Shown: positions 27,596 to 36,750 of the stretch, piece by piece | How positions within the stretch are numbered: the stretch's first letter is position 1 | Layout: every line of letters begins with the position of its first letter | From: Paenisporosarcina antarctica | GTDB taxonomy: Bacteria > Bacillota > Bacilli > Bacillales_A > Planococcaceae | Assembly: GCF_004367585.1 (NCBI RefSeq) | Contig: NZ_CP038015.1 | Location: 1,184,001 to 1,248,000, forward strand | Reading direction: 5' to 3' | DNA: 64,000 nucleotides | Made by a program: the position numbers and the translations under genes | Notes under the pieces: model-generated | What the model was told of the DNA's origin: nothing | The model's input: the letters and a program-made list of their open reading frames with translations, nothing else | Database searches by the model: none

Positions 27596-28177
27596 ATGAA
27601 ACGAGACAAACCAAAGTTTAAACAAATAATCGATGCAGCAGTTGTTGTGATTGCAGAAAATGGGTATCACCAAGCCCAAGTTTCTAAAATCGCTAAACAA
27701 GCTGGCGTCGCCGATGGAACGATCTATTTGTATTTCAAAAATAAAGAAGATATTTTAATATCTGTGTTCCAAGAAAAAATGGGTTTATTTGTTGATAACT
27801 TAAAAGGCATTATTAATGATGGCACAACATCATCAGATAAACTACTGAAAATGATAGAAAATCATTTTAATGTACTAGGTACAGATCACCATTTAGCAAT
27901 TGTTACTCAGTTAGAACTACGACAATCTAATATAGAAATTCGCTTAAAAATCAATGAAGTATTAAAGGAGTACTTAATGTTACTCGACGATATTTTAATC
28001 GAAGGAAAAGAAAATGGCGAATTTCAAGAAGATTTAGATATACGCCTTGCGAGACACATGGTCTTTGGTACAATTGATGAGACTCTTACTACTTGGGTTA
28101 TGAATGAACAAAAGTATGATTTGATGAGTTTAGCACCAAAAGTTCATCAACTTTTACTAAGAGGTATGAAAGCATAA
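27596..28177 (+). CDS. fadR: TetR-family fatty-acid regulator FadR
   Basis: A 193-residue repressor. N-terminal TetR HTH: IIDAAVVVIAENGYHQAQVSKIAKQAGVADGTIYLYFKNKEDIL (split here by reading: recognition helix VADGTIYLYF, about 40-49). The C-terminal helical domain binds long-chain acyl-CoA in the B. subtilis homologue. The ATG at 27596 follows GGCGGTGAT. The palindrome at 27544 is its likely own operator. Confidence 0.93.
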   Translation: MKRDKPKFKQIIDAAVVVIAENGYHQAQVSKIAKQAGVADGTIYLYFKNKEDILISVFQEKMGLFVDNLKGIINDGTTSSDKLLKMIENHFNVLGTDHHLAIVTQLELRQSNIEIRLKINEVLKEYLMLLDDILIEGKENGEFQEDLDIRLARHMVFGTIDETLTTWVMNEQKYDLMSLAPKVHQLLLRGMKA

Positions 28178-28195
28178 GTGAGAGGATGGATATGT

Positions 28196-28969
28196 ATGGA
28201 ATTTTTGAGTTGGACTGTAGAAAATTATGTTGCGAAAGTAACGATCAATCGACCACCAGCAAATGCATTATCACGCGCCCTTATTGTCGAAGTAAACGAA
28301 TTAATGAATGCAGTTGAACATGATGACAGCGTTCGTGTCATCGTCTTACACGGGGAAGGTCGTTTCTTCTCAGCAGGAGCAGATATTAAAGAATTCACTC
28401 TAATTAATACAGGAGAAGAATTCACAGCTTTATCTGCAAGTGGACAAGAAATATTTGAACGTCTAGAACGATTCTCGAAACCTGTCATCGCCTCTATTCA
28501 CGGAGCTGCTCTTGGCGGAGGACTTGAACTTGCTATGAGTTGTCACATGCGAATTGTATCTAATAATGCTAAACTAGGATTACCTGAATTACAGCTAGGT
28601 TTGATTCCTGGTTTTGCAGGTACTCAACGTTTACCAAGATTAGTAGGTATACCTAAGGCAGCAGAGATGTTGCTAACAAGTGATACAATTAGTGGTGAAG
28701 AAGCCGTTCAATGGGGTTTAGCAAACCGTGCGTATGCAGAAGAAGAAGTGCTTGCTAAATCAATGGAATTGGCTACTAAAATTGCGAAGAAGAGCCCAGT
28801 TGCAATGAAAGCTGCAATTGAGATGCTACAATACGCAAAATCATACGCTTATGATGAAGGTGTGAAAGCTGAAGCACAATCTTTTGGAACCGTTTTCGTA
28901 TCTGAAGATGCTCAAGAAGGAATTTCTGCTTTCATTGAAAAACGCGAACCATCATTCAAAGGAAAATAA
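28196..28969 (+). CDS. fadB: Enoyl-CoA hydratase
   Basis: A 257-residue crotonase-fold enzyme. Oxyanion-hole motifs [10 protein letters not shown] (about 63) and [14 protein letters not shown] (about 104-117), and the catalytic Glu in [20 protein letters not shown]. It hydrates trans-2-enoyl-CoA in beta-oxidation. The ATG at 28196 is 10 nt after GAGG; the in-frame GTG at 28178 follows the fadR stop without a ribosome site. Confidence 0.93.
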   Translation: MEFLSWTVENYVAKVTINRPPANALSRALIVEVNELMNAVEHDDSVRVIVLHGEGRFFSAGADIKEFTLINTGEEFTALSASGQEIFERLERFSKPVIASIHGAALGGGLELAMSCHMRIVSNNAKLGLPELQLGLIPGFAGTQRLPRLVGIPKAAEMLLTSDTISGEEAVQWGLANRAYAEEEVLAKSMELATKIAKKSPVAMKAAIEMLQYAKSYAYDEGVKAEAQSFGTVFVSEDAQEGISAFIEKREPSFKGK

Positions 28970-28994
28970 TGACAAGTATTGGGAGGTCTGCAAC

Positions 28995-29768
28995 ATGAAT
29001 ATTTATGTGTTGGTAAAACGTACATTTGATACAGAAGAAAAAATTGTCATTTCAGGTGGCCAGATTCAAGAAGACGGCGCTGAATTTATCATTAATCCTT
29101 ACGATGAGTATGCGATTGAAGAAGCTATCCAAGTTCGTGAAGCACACGGTGGCGAAGTGACTGTATTGACAATGGGTGGAGAAGATGCACAAAAGCAACT
29201 TCGTACTGCACTTGCAATGGGAGCCGACAAAGCTGTTCTTATTAACGTAGAAGATGACTTAGATGAAATGGACCAATTTACAGCTGCTCAGATTTTAGCG
29301 GATTACTTGAAAGATAAAAACCCAGACTTAATTTTAGCTGGAAACGTTGCGATTGATGGTGGATCTGGACAAGTTGGACCACGAGTAGCTGACTTATTAG
29401 ATATTAACTATGTAACAACTATCACGAAATTAGAAATTAACGGAACACAAGTTAGTATCGTTCGTGATGTAGAAGGCGATTCTGAAATGATTGAAACATC
29501 ATTACCACTTCTAGTTACAGCTCAACAAGGGTTAAATGAGCCTCGTTATCCTTCTTTACCTGGGATTATGAAAGCGAAAAAGAAACCTCTAGAAGAAGTT
29601 GAGTTAGATGATTTAGATATTGATGAAGATGATGTTGAAGCGAAAACGGAGACAATTGAAATTTATTTACCTCCTAAAAAAGAAGCAGGTCGTGTGTTGC
29701 AAGGCGATCTTTCAAACCAAGTACAAGAATTAGTAGAATTACTTCGTAAAGAAGCAAAAGTCGTTTAA
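28995..29768 (+). CDS. etfB: Electron transfer flavoprotein beta subunit
   Basis: A 257-residue EtfB: MNIYVLVKRTFDTEEKIVIS, the NPYDEYAIEEAIQ segment and the signature region VEGDSEMIETSLPLLVTAQQGLNEPRYPSLPGIMKAKKKP. Carries AMP and shuttles electrons from acyl-CoA dehydrogenases with EtfA. ATG 28995 follows GGGAGG; the frame is open further upstream inside fadB but without a ribosome site. Confidence 0.96.
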   Translation: MNIYVLVKRTFDTEEKIVISGGQIQEDGAEFIINPYDEYAIEEAIQVREAHGGEVTVLTMGGEDAQKQLRTALAMGADKAVLINVEDDLDEMDQFTAAQILADYLKDKNPDLILAGNVAIDGGSGQVGPRVADLLDINYVTTITKLEINGTQVSIVRDVEGDSEMIETSLPLLVTAQQGLNEPRYPSLPGIMKAKKKPLEEVELDDLDIDEDDVEAKTETIEIYLPPKKEAGRVLQGDLSNQVQELVELLRKEAKVV

Positions 29769-29805
29769 TCGAATCTAAAGATTTGTAATTGGAGGGAAAC
29801 ACATC

Positions 29806-30780
29806 ATGTCAAAAAAAGTAATCGTATTAGGTGAAGCACGTGAAGGTGCTTTACGTAATGTATCTTTTGAAGCAATCGCTGCAGCGAAGAAAATTTCAGG
29901 CGGTGGAGAGATTGTAGCTGTTCTTTTAGGGGACTCTGTTCAATCTCTAGCAACTGAAATGATTCATTATGGAGCAGACCGTGTGGTAACTGTTGAACAT
30001 CCACATTTAAAAATATATACTTCTGACGGTTACAGCCAAGCATTTATGGCAGTAGTTGAGGGTGAGAGTCCAGATGCAGTTGTTTTCGGACACACAGCAC
30101 TCGGAAAAGATTTATCTCCTAAAGTAGCAAGTAAATTAAAATCTGGCCTAATTTCAGATGTAACAAGTATTGAAGGCGAAGGTTCAGATGCTGTATTTGT
30201 TCGTCCGATCTTCTCTGGTAAAGCATTTGAAAAAGTGAAAATCAAAGATGGTATTGATTTCATAACGGTTCGTCCTAACAACATTGAGCCTTTAGCTCAC
30301 GATGATAGCCGTACAGGTGATGTATCATCTGTATCAGTAGATATAAAGAACCTTCGTACAATAATTAAAGAAGTTGTTCGTAAATCAACTGAAGGCGTGG
30401 ATTTATCAGAAGCAAAAGTAATTGTAGCTGGTGGTCGTGGCGTTAAAAGTGAAGCTGGTTTTGAACCATTAAATGAATTAGCTAGAGTATTAGGTGGAGC
30501 TGTTGGAGCATCTCGTGGAGCATGTGACGCTGACTACTGTGACTACTCTCTTCAAATTGGACAAACAGGTAAAGTGGTAACGCCTGACCTATACATTGCA
30601 GCAGGTATTTCTGGCGCAATTCAACATTTAGCAGGAATGTCTAACTCGAAAATTATCGTGGCAATCAATAAAGATTCTGAAGCGAGCATTTTCAAAGTTG
30701 CTGATTATGGAATCGTTGGTGATTTGTTCGAAGTCATTCCAATGTTGACAGAAGAATTCAAAAAAATGAAAGCTAATTAA
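29806..30780 (+). CDS. etfA: Electron transfer flavoprotein alpha subunit
   Basis: A 324-residue EtfA with the C-terminal FAD-binding domain: GRGVKSEAGFEPLNELA, VGASRGACDADY, QIGQTGKVVTPDLYIAAGISGAIQH and INKDSEASIFKVADYGIVGD. Pairs with EtfB and passes electrons to the quinone pool through an ETF dehydrogenase. Last gene of the fad operon, followed by a terminator. Confidence 0.97.
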   Translation: MSKKVIVLGEAREGALRNVSFEAIAAAKKISGGGEIVAVLLGDSVQSLATEMIHYGADRVVTVEHPHLKIYTSDGYSQAFMAVVEGESPDAVVFGHTALGKDLSPKVASKLKSGLISDVTSIEGEGSDAVFVRPIFSGKAFEKVKIKDGIDFITVRPNNIEPLAHDDSRTGDVSSVSVDIKNLRTIIKEVVRKSTEGVDLSEAKVIVAGGRGVKSEAGFEPLNELARVLGGAVGASRGACDADYCDYSLQIGQTGKVVTPDLYIAAGISGAIQHLAGMSNSKIIVAINKDSEASIFKVADYGIVGDLFEVIPMLTEEFKKMKAN

Positions 30781-30785
30781 TACTT

Positions 30786-30826
30786 AAAAAAACTCCGCAA
30801 AATGAATTTTTTGCGGAGTTTTTGTG
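30786..30826 (+). terminator. Terminator of the fad-etf operon
   Basis: AACTCCGCAA (30791-30800) pairs with TTGCGGAGTT (30811-30820), followed by TTTG. Confidence 0.88.
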
Positions 30827-30971
30827 TTTAAAAGATGTTTAAAAGGTTAATATACCTTAGAAGGATTAGGTCTAGAATGTAATTTTTAGCTTACTGAGCA
30901 GAATAGTAGAAGCGCATTTTCTCACATGCTATACTACGTTTACAGTTTGTATTTGAAGGAGGATATTTATT

Positions 30972-31286
30972 ATGGCAATTGTACACGGTACAGATCAAAG
31001 TTTTTCAAACGAAATTTCAGACGGCTTAGTATTAGTCGATTTTTGGGCACCATGGTGTGGTCCATGTAAAATGATCGCTCCAGTTTTAGTGGAACTAGAC
31101 GCTGATATGAGTGATAAAGTTAAAATTGTAAAAATAGATGTGGATGAAAACCAAGAAACTGCTAGCAACTTCGGTATTATGTCTATTCCAACATTAGTTC
31201 TTTTCAAAGACGGGAAACCTGTTGATAAAGTAGTTGGATTTAACCCGAAAGAAGCATTAGTAGATTTAGTTAACAAACACGCATAA
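30972..31286 (+). CDS. trxA: Thioredoxin
   Basis: A 104-residue thioredoxin with active site FWAPWCGPCKM (about 26-36) and the cis-Pro in SIPTLVLF. It reduces protein disulfides in the cytosol using thioredoxin reductase. GAAGGAGG ribosome site; monocistronic with its own terminator. Confidence 0.97.
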   Translation: MAIVHGTDQSFSNEISDGLVLVDFWAPWCGPCKMIAPVLVELDADMSDKVKIVKIDVDENQETASNFGIMSIPTLVLFKDGKPVDKVVGFNPKEALVDLVNKHA

Positions 31287-31324
31287 AATTGCCCTTTAGT
31301 CAGGCACAAGTATATTGACATATT

Positions 31325-31361
31325 AAAAAAACCGGGTACCCAAGGGCGCCCGGTTTTTTTT
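31325..31361 (+). terminator. Terminator of trxA
   Basis: ACCGGG (31331-31336) pairs with CCCGGT (31349-31354), extended by A/T pairs and a run of T. Confidence 0.87.
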
Positions 31362-31379
31362 CAGTAGGTGATGATAATA

Positions 31380-33170
31380 GTGAATGAATTAATACAACAG
31401 AAATGTACGATATTACCGGACCAGCCTGGTGTTTATTTAATGAAGGACAGGCAAAGTACGATTATTTATGTTGGGAAAGCCAAAGTATTGAAAAATCGAG
31501 TACGTTCGTATTTCACGGGCAGTCATGACGGAAAAACACAACGTCTTGTCAATGAAATTGAGGACTTTGAATACATCGTTACATCTTCAAACATCGAAGC
31601 ATTGATTTTAGAACTGAACTTAATTAAAAAACACGATCCTAAATATAACATTATGCTTAAAGATGATAAAACATATCCCTATATTAAAATAACAGGTGAA
31701 AAACACCCGAAATTAATTACAACCCGGCAAGTTAAAAAGGACAAAGGAAAATATTTTGGTCCTTACCCAAATGCATATGCAGCTAGTGAAACAAAAAAAT
31801 TGTTGGATAGATTATATCCATTACGCAAATGTCCAACATTACCGGACAGAGTTTGTTTGTATTATCATTTAGGTCAATGCTTAGCACCTTGCGTAAAACC
31901 AATTGAGCAAGATGCCTATCGTGAGATTATTGATGAAATTACACGATTCTTAAATGGAGGATACCAACAAGTCAAACAAGAATTAACAGGGAAGATGTTA
32001 GTGGCTTCTGAAAATTTGGAGTTTGAACGAGCAAAAGAATACCGCGATCAAATTACGCATATTGAAACCGTTATGGAAAAGCAAAAAATGATGACGAATG
32101 ATTTTACGGATCGTGATATTTTTGGCTATGCAATTGATAAGGGTTGGATGTGTGTGCAAGTTTTCTTTGTACGACAAGGCAAATTAATTGAACGCGATGT
32201 ATCTATATTCCCTTTATACCAAGATCCTGACGATGAATTTTTAACTTTCTTAGGACAATTTTATGATCAGCCACATCATATAAAACCAAAAGAAGTGCTG
32301 TTGCCTATTTCAGTTGATTTGGACTTAGCCAATCAACTACTCGAAGTAAAAGTGGCTTCGCCAAGTCGCGGGCAGAAAAAACAAATGATTGATTTAGCGA
32401 CAAAGAATGCTGAAATTGCAGTACGCGAAAAATTCCAACTCATTGATCGACAAGAACAACGAACGATAGGTGCTGTTGACGATCTCGGGAAAGCTATGAA
32501 TATCTCGCCACCTCTACGAATTGAAGCTTTCGATAACTCACATATTTATGGGGCCGATGCAGTCTCTGGGATGGTCTCGTTTATAGATGGAAGACCTAAT
32601 AAAAAAGATTATCGTAAATATAAAACGAAAACAGCGGCACGTCATGATGACTATGGGGCGATGCGGGAAGTTATACGTAGACGGTACACGCGTGTATTAA
32701 ATGACCAATTACCTTTACCTGATTTAATCGTTATTGATGGTGGGAAAGGACAAATGGAAATTGCCCGGGAAATTATTGAGGATGAACTTGGTTTATCTAT
32801 ACCGATTGCAGGACTCGCAAAAGATGCGAAGCACCAAACTTCTTCATTGTTATATGGGGATCCTCCTCAAATTATTCCGTTAAAACGGACGAGTGAAGGA
32901 TTCTATTTACTTCAACGTATTCAAGATGAAGTGCATCGATTTGCCATTACATTCCATCGACAACAAAGAGGAAAACATACCGTGGCATCTGCTTTAGATG
33001 GATTTGAAGGTATAGGACCAAAACGCAAAAAAATGTTATTAAAACATTTTGGATCAGTAAAACGTATTAAAGAAGCAACAGTCACTGAATTGAATGAATC
33101 AGGATTGCCTTTGAAAATTGCTGAATCAATGTCAACTTATTTTCATAATGAAACATTGTCAAAAGAGTAA
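31380..33170 (+). CDS. uvrC: Excinuclease ABC subunit C
   Basis: A 596-residue UvrC: GIY-YIG domain ([11 protein letters not shown] and [18 protein letters not shown]), cysteine cluster and UvrB-interacting UVR motif ([15 protein letters not shown], about 205), the RNase H-like nuclease ([20 protein letters not shown] and IVIDGGKGQ) and a terminal helix-hairpin-helix. It makes both incisions in nucleotide excision repair. GTG 31380 is chosen for its 9-nt spacing from AGGTG; the product then begins (M)NELIQQKC like B. subtilis UvrC. Confidence 0.96.
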   Translation: MNELIQQKCTILPDQPGVYLMKDRQSTIIYVGKAKVLKNRVRSYFTGSHDGKTQRLVNEIEDFEYIVTSSNIEALILELNLIKKHDPKYNIMLKDDKTYPYIKITGEKHPKLITTRQVKKDKGKYFGPYPNAYAASETKKLLDRLYPLRKCPTLPDRVCLYYHLGQCLAPCVKPIEQDAYREIIDEITRFLNGGYQQVKQELTGKMLVASENLEFERAKEYRDQITHIETVMEKQKMMTNDFTDRDIFGYAIDKGWMCVQVFFVRQGKLIERDVSIFPLYQDPDDEFLTFLGQFYDQPHHIKPKEVLLPISVDLDLANQLLEVKVASPSRGQKKQMIDLATKNAEIAVREKFQLIDRQEQRTIGAVDDLGKAMNISPPLRIEAFDNSHIYGADAVSGMVSFIDGRPNKKDYRKYKTKTAARHDDYGAMREVIRRRYTRVLNDQLPLPDLIVIDGGKGQMEIAREIIEDELGLSIPIAGLAKDAKHQTSSLLYGDPPQIIPLKRTSEGFYLLQRIQDEVHRFAITFHRQQRGKHTVASALDGFEGIGPKRKKMLLKHFGSVKRIKEATVTELNESGLPLKIAESMSTYFHNETLSKE

Positions 33171-33183
33171 CCATGTGCTATTG

Positions 33184-33212
33184 TTGACACACTGAAATTG
33201 AATCACTTAATA
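33184..33212 (+). promoter_or_regulatory. Promoter of the lysC leader
   Basis: TTGACA (33184-33189) with a 17-bp spacer to TTAATA (33207-33212), immediately before the riboswitch. Confidence 0.6.
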
Positions 33213-33213
33213 A

Positions 33214-33464
33214 GTGGTGATAGAGGTGCGAAAATCATCAGTAACCTGCTAGAGGATGAACAGATCCGACGACTGCAGGTGAAAGGGGAATTCGCCGAAG
33301 TTCGACATAAACTGTTTCTTATGTCGAGCTGGTTTTGTATTGAAAAAATGCAGGATTGTCAGAATCTAAATGATTCTGGAGGGCTATCTCACATGGACGC
33401 TTCTTTCGAACGGCCATGCATGGAGACAGCTTTTCACGAATTTTCGTGGATAAGCTGTTTTTTT
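33214..33464 (+). promoter_or_regulatory. Lysine riboswitch and terminator of lysC
   Basis: L-box elements appear in order: GATAGAGGTGCGA (33220-33232), AGAGGATGAACAG, CAGGTGAAAGGGGAA with GCCGAAG (about 33277-33303) and GGAGGGCTATCTCAC. A terminator follows (ACAGCTT at 33426-33432 with AAGCTGT at 33452-33458 and a T run). Lysine binding terminates transcription before lysC. Confidence 0.93.
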
Positions 33465-33582
33465 ATATTGATAAACTTTTATTTTTGCGTATCAGTATAG
33501 GAAAAGACATCATCTTGCACTATTTTGGATGCAATCTTGTTTTTCTAATTTAGCTTCTTTGGAAATAAAGGGAGAGTTAACA

Positions 33583-34806
33583 TTGAGTCGTATTGTCATG
33601 AAATTTGGTGGGACTTCTGTTGGTAACACTGAACGTATTCGAAACGTCGCAAAACGTGTTATCGGAGAGACTGCAAAAGGTCATGAAATTGTAGTGGTTG
33701 TCTCAGCTATGGGGAAAACAACAGATGAATTGCTGCGTTTAGCAGAGGATTTATCCGCAGAGCCCTCAAAACGCGAAATGGATATGTTGTTATCAACGGG
33801 GGAACAAGTGACGAGTGCTTTATTAACAATGAGTCTTCAACATATGGGGCAAGATGCGGTATCATTCACCGGCTGGCAAGCGGGCATTGGAACTGAATCC
33901 GTTCATCGTAATGCTCGGATTGAACACATCGATACCATTCGGATAGAACAAGCTTTGAGTGCTGGTAAAGTGATAGTCATTGCTGGATTTCAAGGGTTGG
34001 ATGCGTTTGGTGAAATCACGACACTCGGTCGTGGAGGTTCGGATACAACGGCAGTTGCTATTGCTGCATCAATTCTAGCGGACCGATGCGATATTTATAC
34101 CGATGTCGATGGCATTTATACGTCAGATCCACGTTATATAGAAGGTGCCAGGAAATTACAAGAACTGTCATATGATGAGATGTTAGAACTAGCAAATTTA
34201 GGGGCGGGTGTATTACATCCTCGTGCTGTAGAATTCGCCAAAAACTTTTGTTTGCCACTCAGTGTTCGTTCAAGTTTAAGCGAAGAAACAGGTACTATAT
34301 TATTGGAGGAACCAACATTGGAGAAAAACCTAATTGTGCGCGGTGTCGCATTTGAACCAGAAATTGTTCGTATTACAATTGCATATGAAGTGCCATTTAA
34401 TGGCTCTCTCGCTAAAATTTTCACTATGCTTGCAAGATATCATATAAACGTTGATATTATTGTTCAAAGTATTATGGAAGGGATACAACCAAGTGTGTCA
34501 TTTTCAATTAAAAAAGAAGATTTTGCCGAAACAATTCATATACTAAAAAGCAATAAGGCTGATTTAGGTTACCAATTAGCAAATTTTGAAGAGGGCTTAG
34601 CTAAAGTATCAATTGTTGGTTCTGGAATGGTTTCAAATCCAGGTGTGGCTGCTCAAATGTTTGATCGACTTCGTAAAGAAGAAATCGCCGTGAAGATGGT
34701 GAGTACCTCAGAAATTAAAGTTTCGGTAGTTATCCCTGAAATTGACATGTTAAAAGCAACAAATGCTTTGCACGATGAATTTGGATTAGCTGTAGTTCGA
34801 GTATAA
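33583..34806 (+). CDS. lysC: Aspartate kinase, lysine-sensitive type
   Basis: A 407-residue aspartokinase: kinase motif MKFGGTSVGN at the N-terminus, GRGGSDTTAVAIAA (about 150) and two ACT domains in the last 150 residues. It phosphorylates aspartate at the entry to lysine, threonine, methionine and diaminopimelate synthesis. The TTG at 33583 lies 7 nt after AAGGGAGAG and gives (M)SRIVMKFGG. In B. subtilis the homologous lysC also yields a beta subunit from an internal start. Riboswitch-controlled. Confidence 0.95.
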   Translation: MSRIVMKFGGTSVGNTERIRNVAKRVIGETAKGHEIVVVVSAMGKTTDELLRLAEDLSAEPSKREMDMLLSTGEQVTSALLTMSLQHMGQDAVSFTGWQAGIGTESVHRNARIEHIDTIRIEQALSAGKVIVIAGFQGLDAFGEITTLGRGGSDTTAVAIAASILADRCDIYTDVDGIYTSDPRYIEGARKLQELSYDEMLELANLGAGVLHPRAVEFAKNFCLPLSVRSSLSEETGTILLEEPTLEKNLIVRGVAFEPEIVRITIAYEVPFNGSLAKIFTMLARYHINVDIIVQSIMEGIQPSVSFSIKKEDFAETIHILKSNKADLGYQLANFEEGLAKVSIVGSGMVSNPGVAAQMFDRLRKEEIAVKMVSTSEIKVSVVIPEIDMLKATNALHDEFGLAVVRV

Positions 34807-34863
34807 GAGTTTGTCATGCTATGATGATGATACTCTGATTAACATGAGAGGCAGTGAAAGTAA

Positions 34864-35238
34864 ATGAACTGGCATATCGTGGAGGATTTAATCAAAAAAG
34901 CACAGCGTGATGGACAGTTTGATAATTTGCCGGGAGCAGGGAAACCTTTGCCACCAGATGAATTTACTCATTATCCAGAAAATATTCGTATGGTTATGCG
35001 CGTATTAAAAAACTCAGGTCATGATGCAGAAGCGCAGTTTATTAAAGAAGAAATAAGTGATTTGCAACATCAAATGAAAAAAGCTACGCGACAAGAAAAG
35101 ACTGAGCTCGAGCAACAGTACAATCAAAAACTCACAAAAATGAATCAACTATTATCTAAAAAAGGAATTAAGACAAATAGTAGTGCTGCTTTTAAACAAT
35201 ATCAATCTCAAATAGACGATAAGTTTAAATGGGATTAA
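34864..35238 (+). CDS. DUF1992 (DnaJ-like) protein
   Basis: A 124-residue soluble protein with the DUF1992 motif IKKAQRDGQFDNLPGAGKPLP, followed by RMVMRVLKNSG and a coiled coil (about 63-100). The family is distantly related to J-domain co-chaperones; function unproven. GAGAGGCAG upstream. Monocistronic. Confidence 0.85.
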   Translation: MNWHIVEDLIKKAQRDGQFDNLPGAGKPLPPDEFTHYPENIRMVMRVLKNSGHDAEAQFIKEEISDLQHQMKKATRQEKTELEQQYNQKLTKMNQLLSKKGIKTNSSAAFKQYQSQIDDKFKWD

Positions 35239-35239
35239 A

Positions 35240-35286
35240 AAAAGCTGGTAGTCACTCCATATGGAAGTGGCGGCCAGCTTATTTTA
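35240..35286. terminator. Terminator after the DUF1992 gene
   Basis: AAGCTGG (35242-35248) pairs with CCAGCTT (35274-35280), with an imperfect inner stem and TATTTTA after it. Confidence 0.75.
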
Positions 35287-35394
35287 GGTGAAACTGCTTT
35301 AAATTTGTATACTGAACAACTATTTTAAATTTCTGTGTCTAACTCCGTAGCCTACCAAGGAGTCGGTCTGCCATGGTGTGCTATTCTGTGCTGT

Positions 35395-35808
35395 TTAAAT
35401 TTTTTCTTTGAGATCCCATTTCACATGGAATTGAATGACGTTCTTCTTCAGGTCCTTTTCTTCAAAGCATTCGGTCAAAAAACCACCTAGTTTTTGTTGT
35501 TGTTGTGCTAAAAAACCTGCCTCTAAGCGAAAGCAACGTTTTTCGATTTGGAGTAAATCAGGTTCTCCTGTTAATTTGTAAAAGGCTTCATTTTTTGTAA
35601 GGCGTTCAAGTGTTAACTCACCCCAGCCAGCTTCTTGAAAAAAAGAAGTCGTTTCTTCCATTGAAAACATCTGAAACTTACGAGCTAATTCTTTTCCTGA
35701 CCAGTATAAAATATCGCTTTCGTGCTTGCCTAGAATTGTAGAAAGCACATGATCCCGAATTAATTCATAACCAAAAGTGGGTACTGTTTTTGTGTCTGTC
35801 ATTGTCAT
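35395..35808 (-). CDS. yslB: YslB family protein (DUF2507)
   Basis: A 137-residue soluble protein with FGYELIRDHVLSTILGKHESDILYWSGKELARKF, the start of the YslB/DUF2507 V4R-like fold, and an aromatic C-terminus. Function unknown. In B. subtilis yslB lies between lysC and sdhC, as here. Divergent from sdhC. Confidence 0.85.
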   Translation of the reverse strand: MTMTDTKTVPTFGYELIRDHVLSTILGKHESDILYWSGKELARKFQMFSMEETTSFFQEAGWGELTLERLTKNEAFYKLTGEPDLLQIEKRCFRLEAGFLAQQQQKLGGFLTECFEEKDLKKNVIQFHVKWDLKEKI

Positions 35809-35943
35809 TTAAATCTCACTTTCTAAATAAATTCGCGTCAAAATTTTTTGAATATAAGAATTTATCATAGGCAAGGTAGAAAAACTATGCAAAATCGAGA
35901 ATATATCTGCGTTTACTTGTTGTTTCTAGTGCGCTCCCTTGCC

Positions 35944-35972
35944 TTGACGCTCCCTATTGATGGGAGTACAAT
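35944..35972 (+). promoter_or_regulatory. sdhCAB promoter with dyad in the spacer
   Basis: TTGACG (35944-35949) and TACAAT (35967-35972) with a 17-bp spacer. Within the spacer CTCCC (35950-35954) and GGGAG (35962-35966) form an inverted repeat. Confidence 0.72.
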
Positions 35973-36082
35973 AAACATGTCATAATATTGTACCATGATG
36001 AGATATGCAGTCAATATTGCTTTCGTAGCATACGAAGGCTTGAATTTGTCTGACTATTTTAAGTACCGAGGGGGTAATAGAT

Positions 36083-36694
36083 TTGTCGAAAGATAGTGAT
36101 TTTTATTTACGCCGTTTGCATTCTCTACTTGGGATCATTCCGATTGGTTTGTTCTTGACGCAACATTTAGTAATAAACTATTTCGCAACACGAGGCGCAG
36201 CGTCATTTGAAACTGCGGCACACTTCATGGAAAATCTTCCGTTCCGCTTGCTTTTAGAGTGGTTTGTGATTTTCTTGCCATTAATGTTCCATGCATTCTA
36301 TGGTCTCTACATAGGATTCACCGCAAAGAACAATCCAAAACGTTTTGGTACTTTCCGAAACTGGTTGTTTGTTTTGCAACGATTTAGTGGAGTCTTCCTT
36401 GTCGTGTTTATCGCATGGCATATTTTTGAAACAAGATTCCAAGCAGCAATTGGTGCAAAAGAAGTTAATTTTAACATGATGGCTGATATTTTAGCGAATC
36501 CATTTATGTTTGCTTTCTATGTGGCAGGTGTTGTAGCTGCAACATTCCACTTTGCAAATGGTATTTGGTCATTCCTAGTAAGTTGGGGTATCACTCAATC
36601 TCCTAGATCACAACAAATTTCTACTTATGTGACGATAGGGATCTTCTTAGCATTATCTGTAGTCGGCATTCAAGCACTTCTTGCATTCGTGTAA
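36083..36694 (+). CDS. sdhC: Succinate dehydrogenase cytochrome b558 subunit
   Basis: A 203-residue membrane anchor with five predicted membrane helices and conserved His residues (FYLRRLHSLLG, LTQHLVINYF, MFHAFYGLYIG, IAWHIFETRF, FHFANGIW) that fit the two-haem Firmicute SdhC. It anchors SdhAB and reduces menaquinone. Start TTG at 36083, 6 nt after GAGGGGGT. First gene of sdhCAB. Confidence 0.95.
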   Translation: MSKDSDFYLRRLHSLLGIIPIGLFLTQHLVINYFATRGAASFETAAHFMENLPFRLLLEWFVIFLPLMFHAFYGLYIGFTAKNNPKRFGTFRNWLFVLQRFSGVFLVVFIAWHIFETRFQAAIGAKEVNFNMMADILANPFMFAFYVAGVVAATFHFANGIWSFLVSWGITQSPRSQQISTYVTIGIFLALSVVGIQALLAFV

Positions 36695-36750
36695 AAAGTT
36701 TATTAATTGAAAGCGTTTGACTACTACTAAAAAGAGGAGTGAGGAAAATC

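Noticed and set aside
33198-33500. 100-codon gene before lysC
   Set aside because: It coincides exactly with the lysine riboswitch and its terminator.
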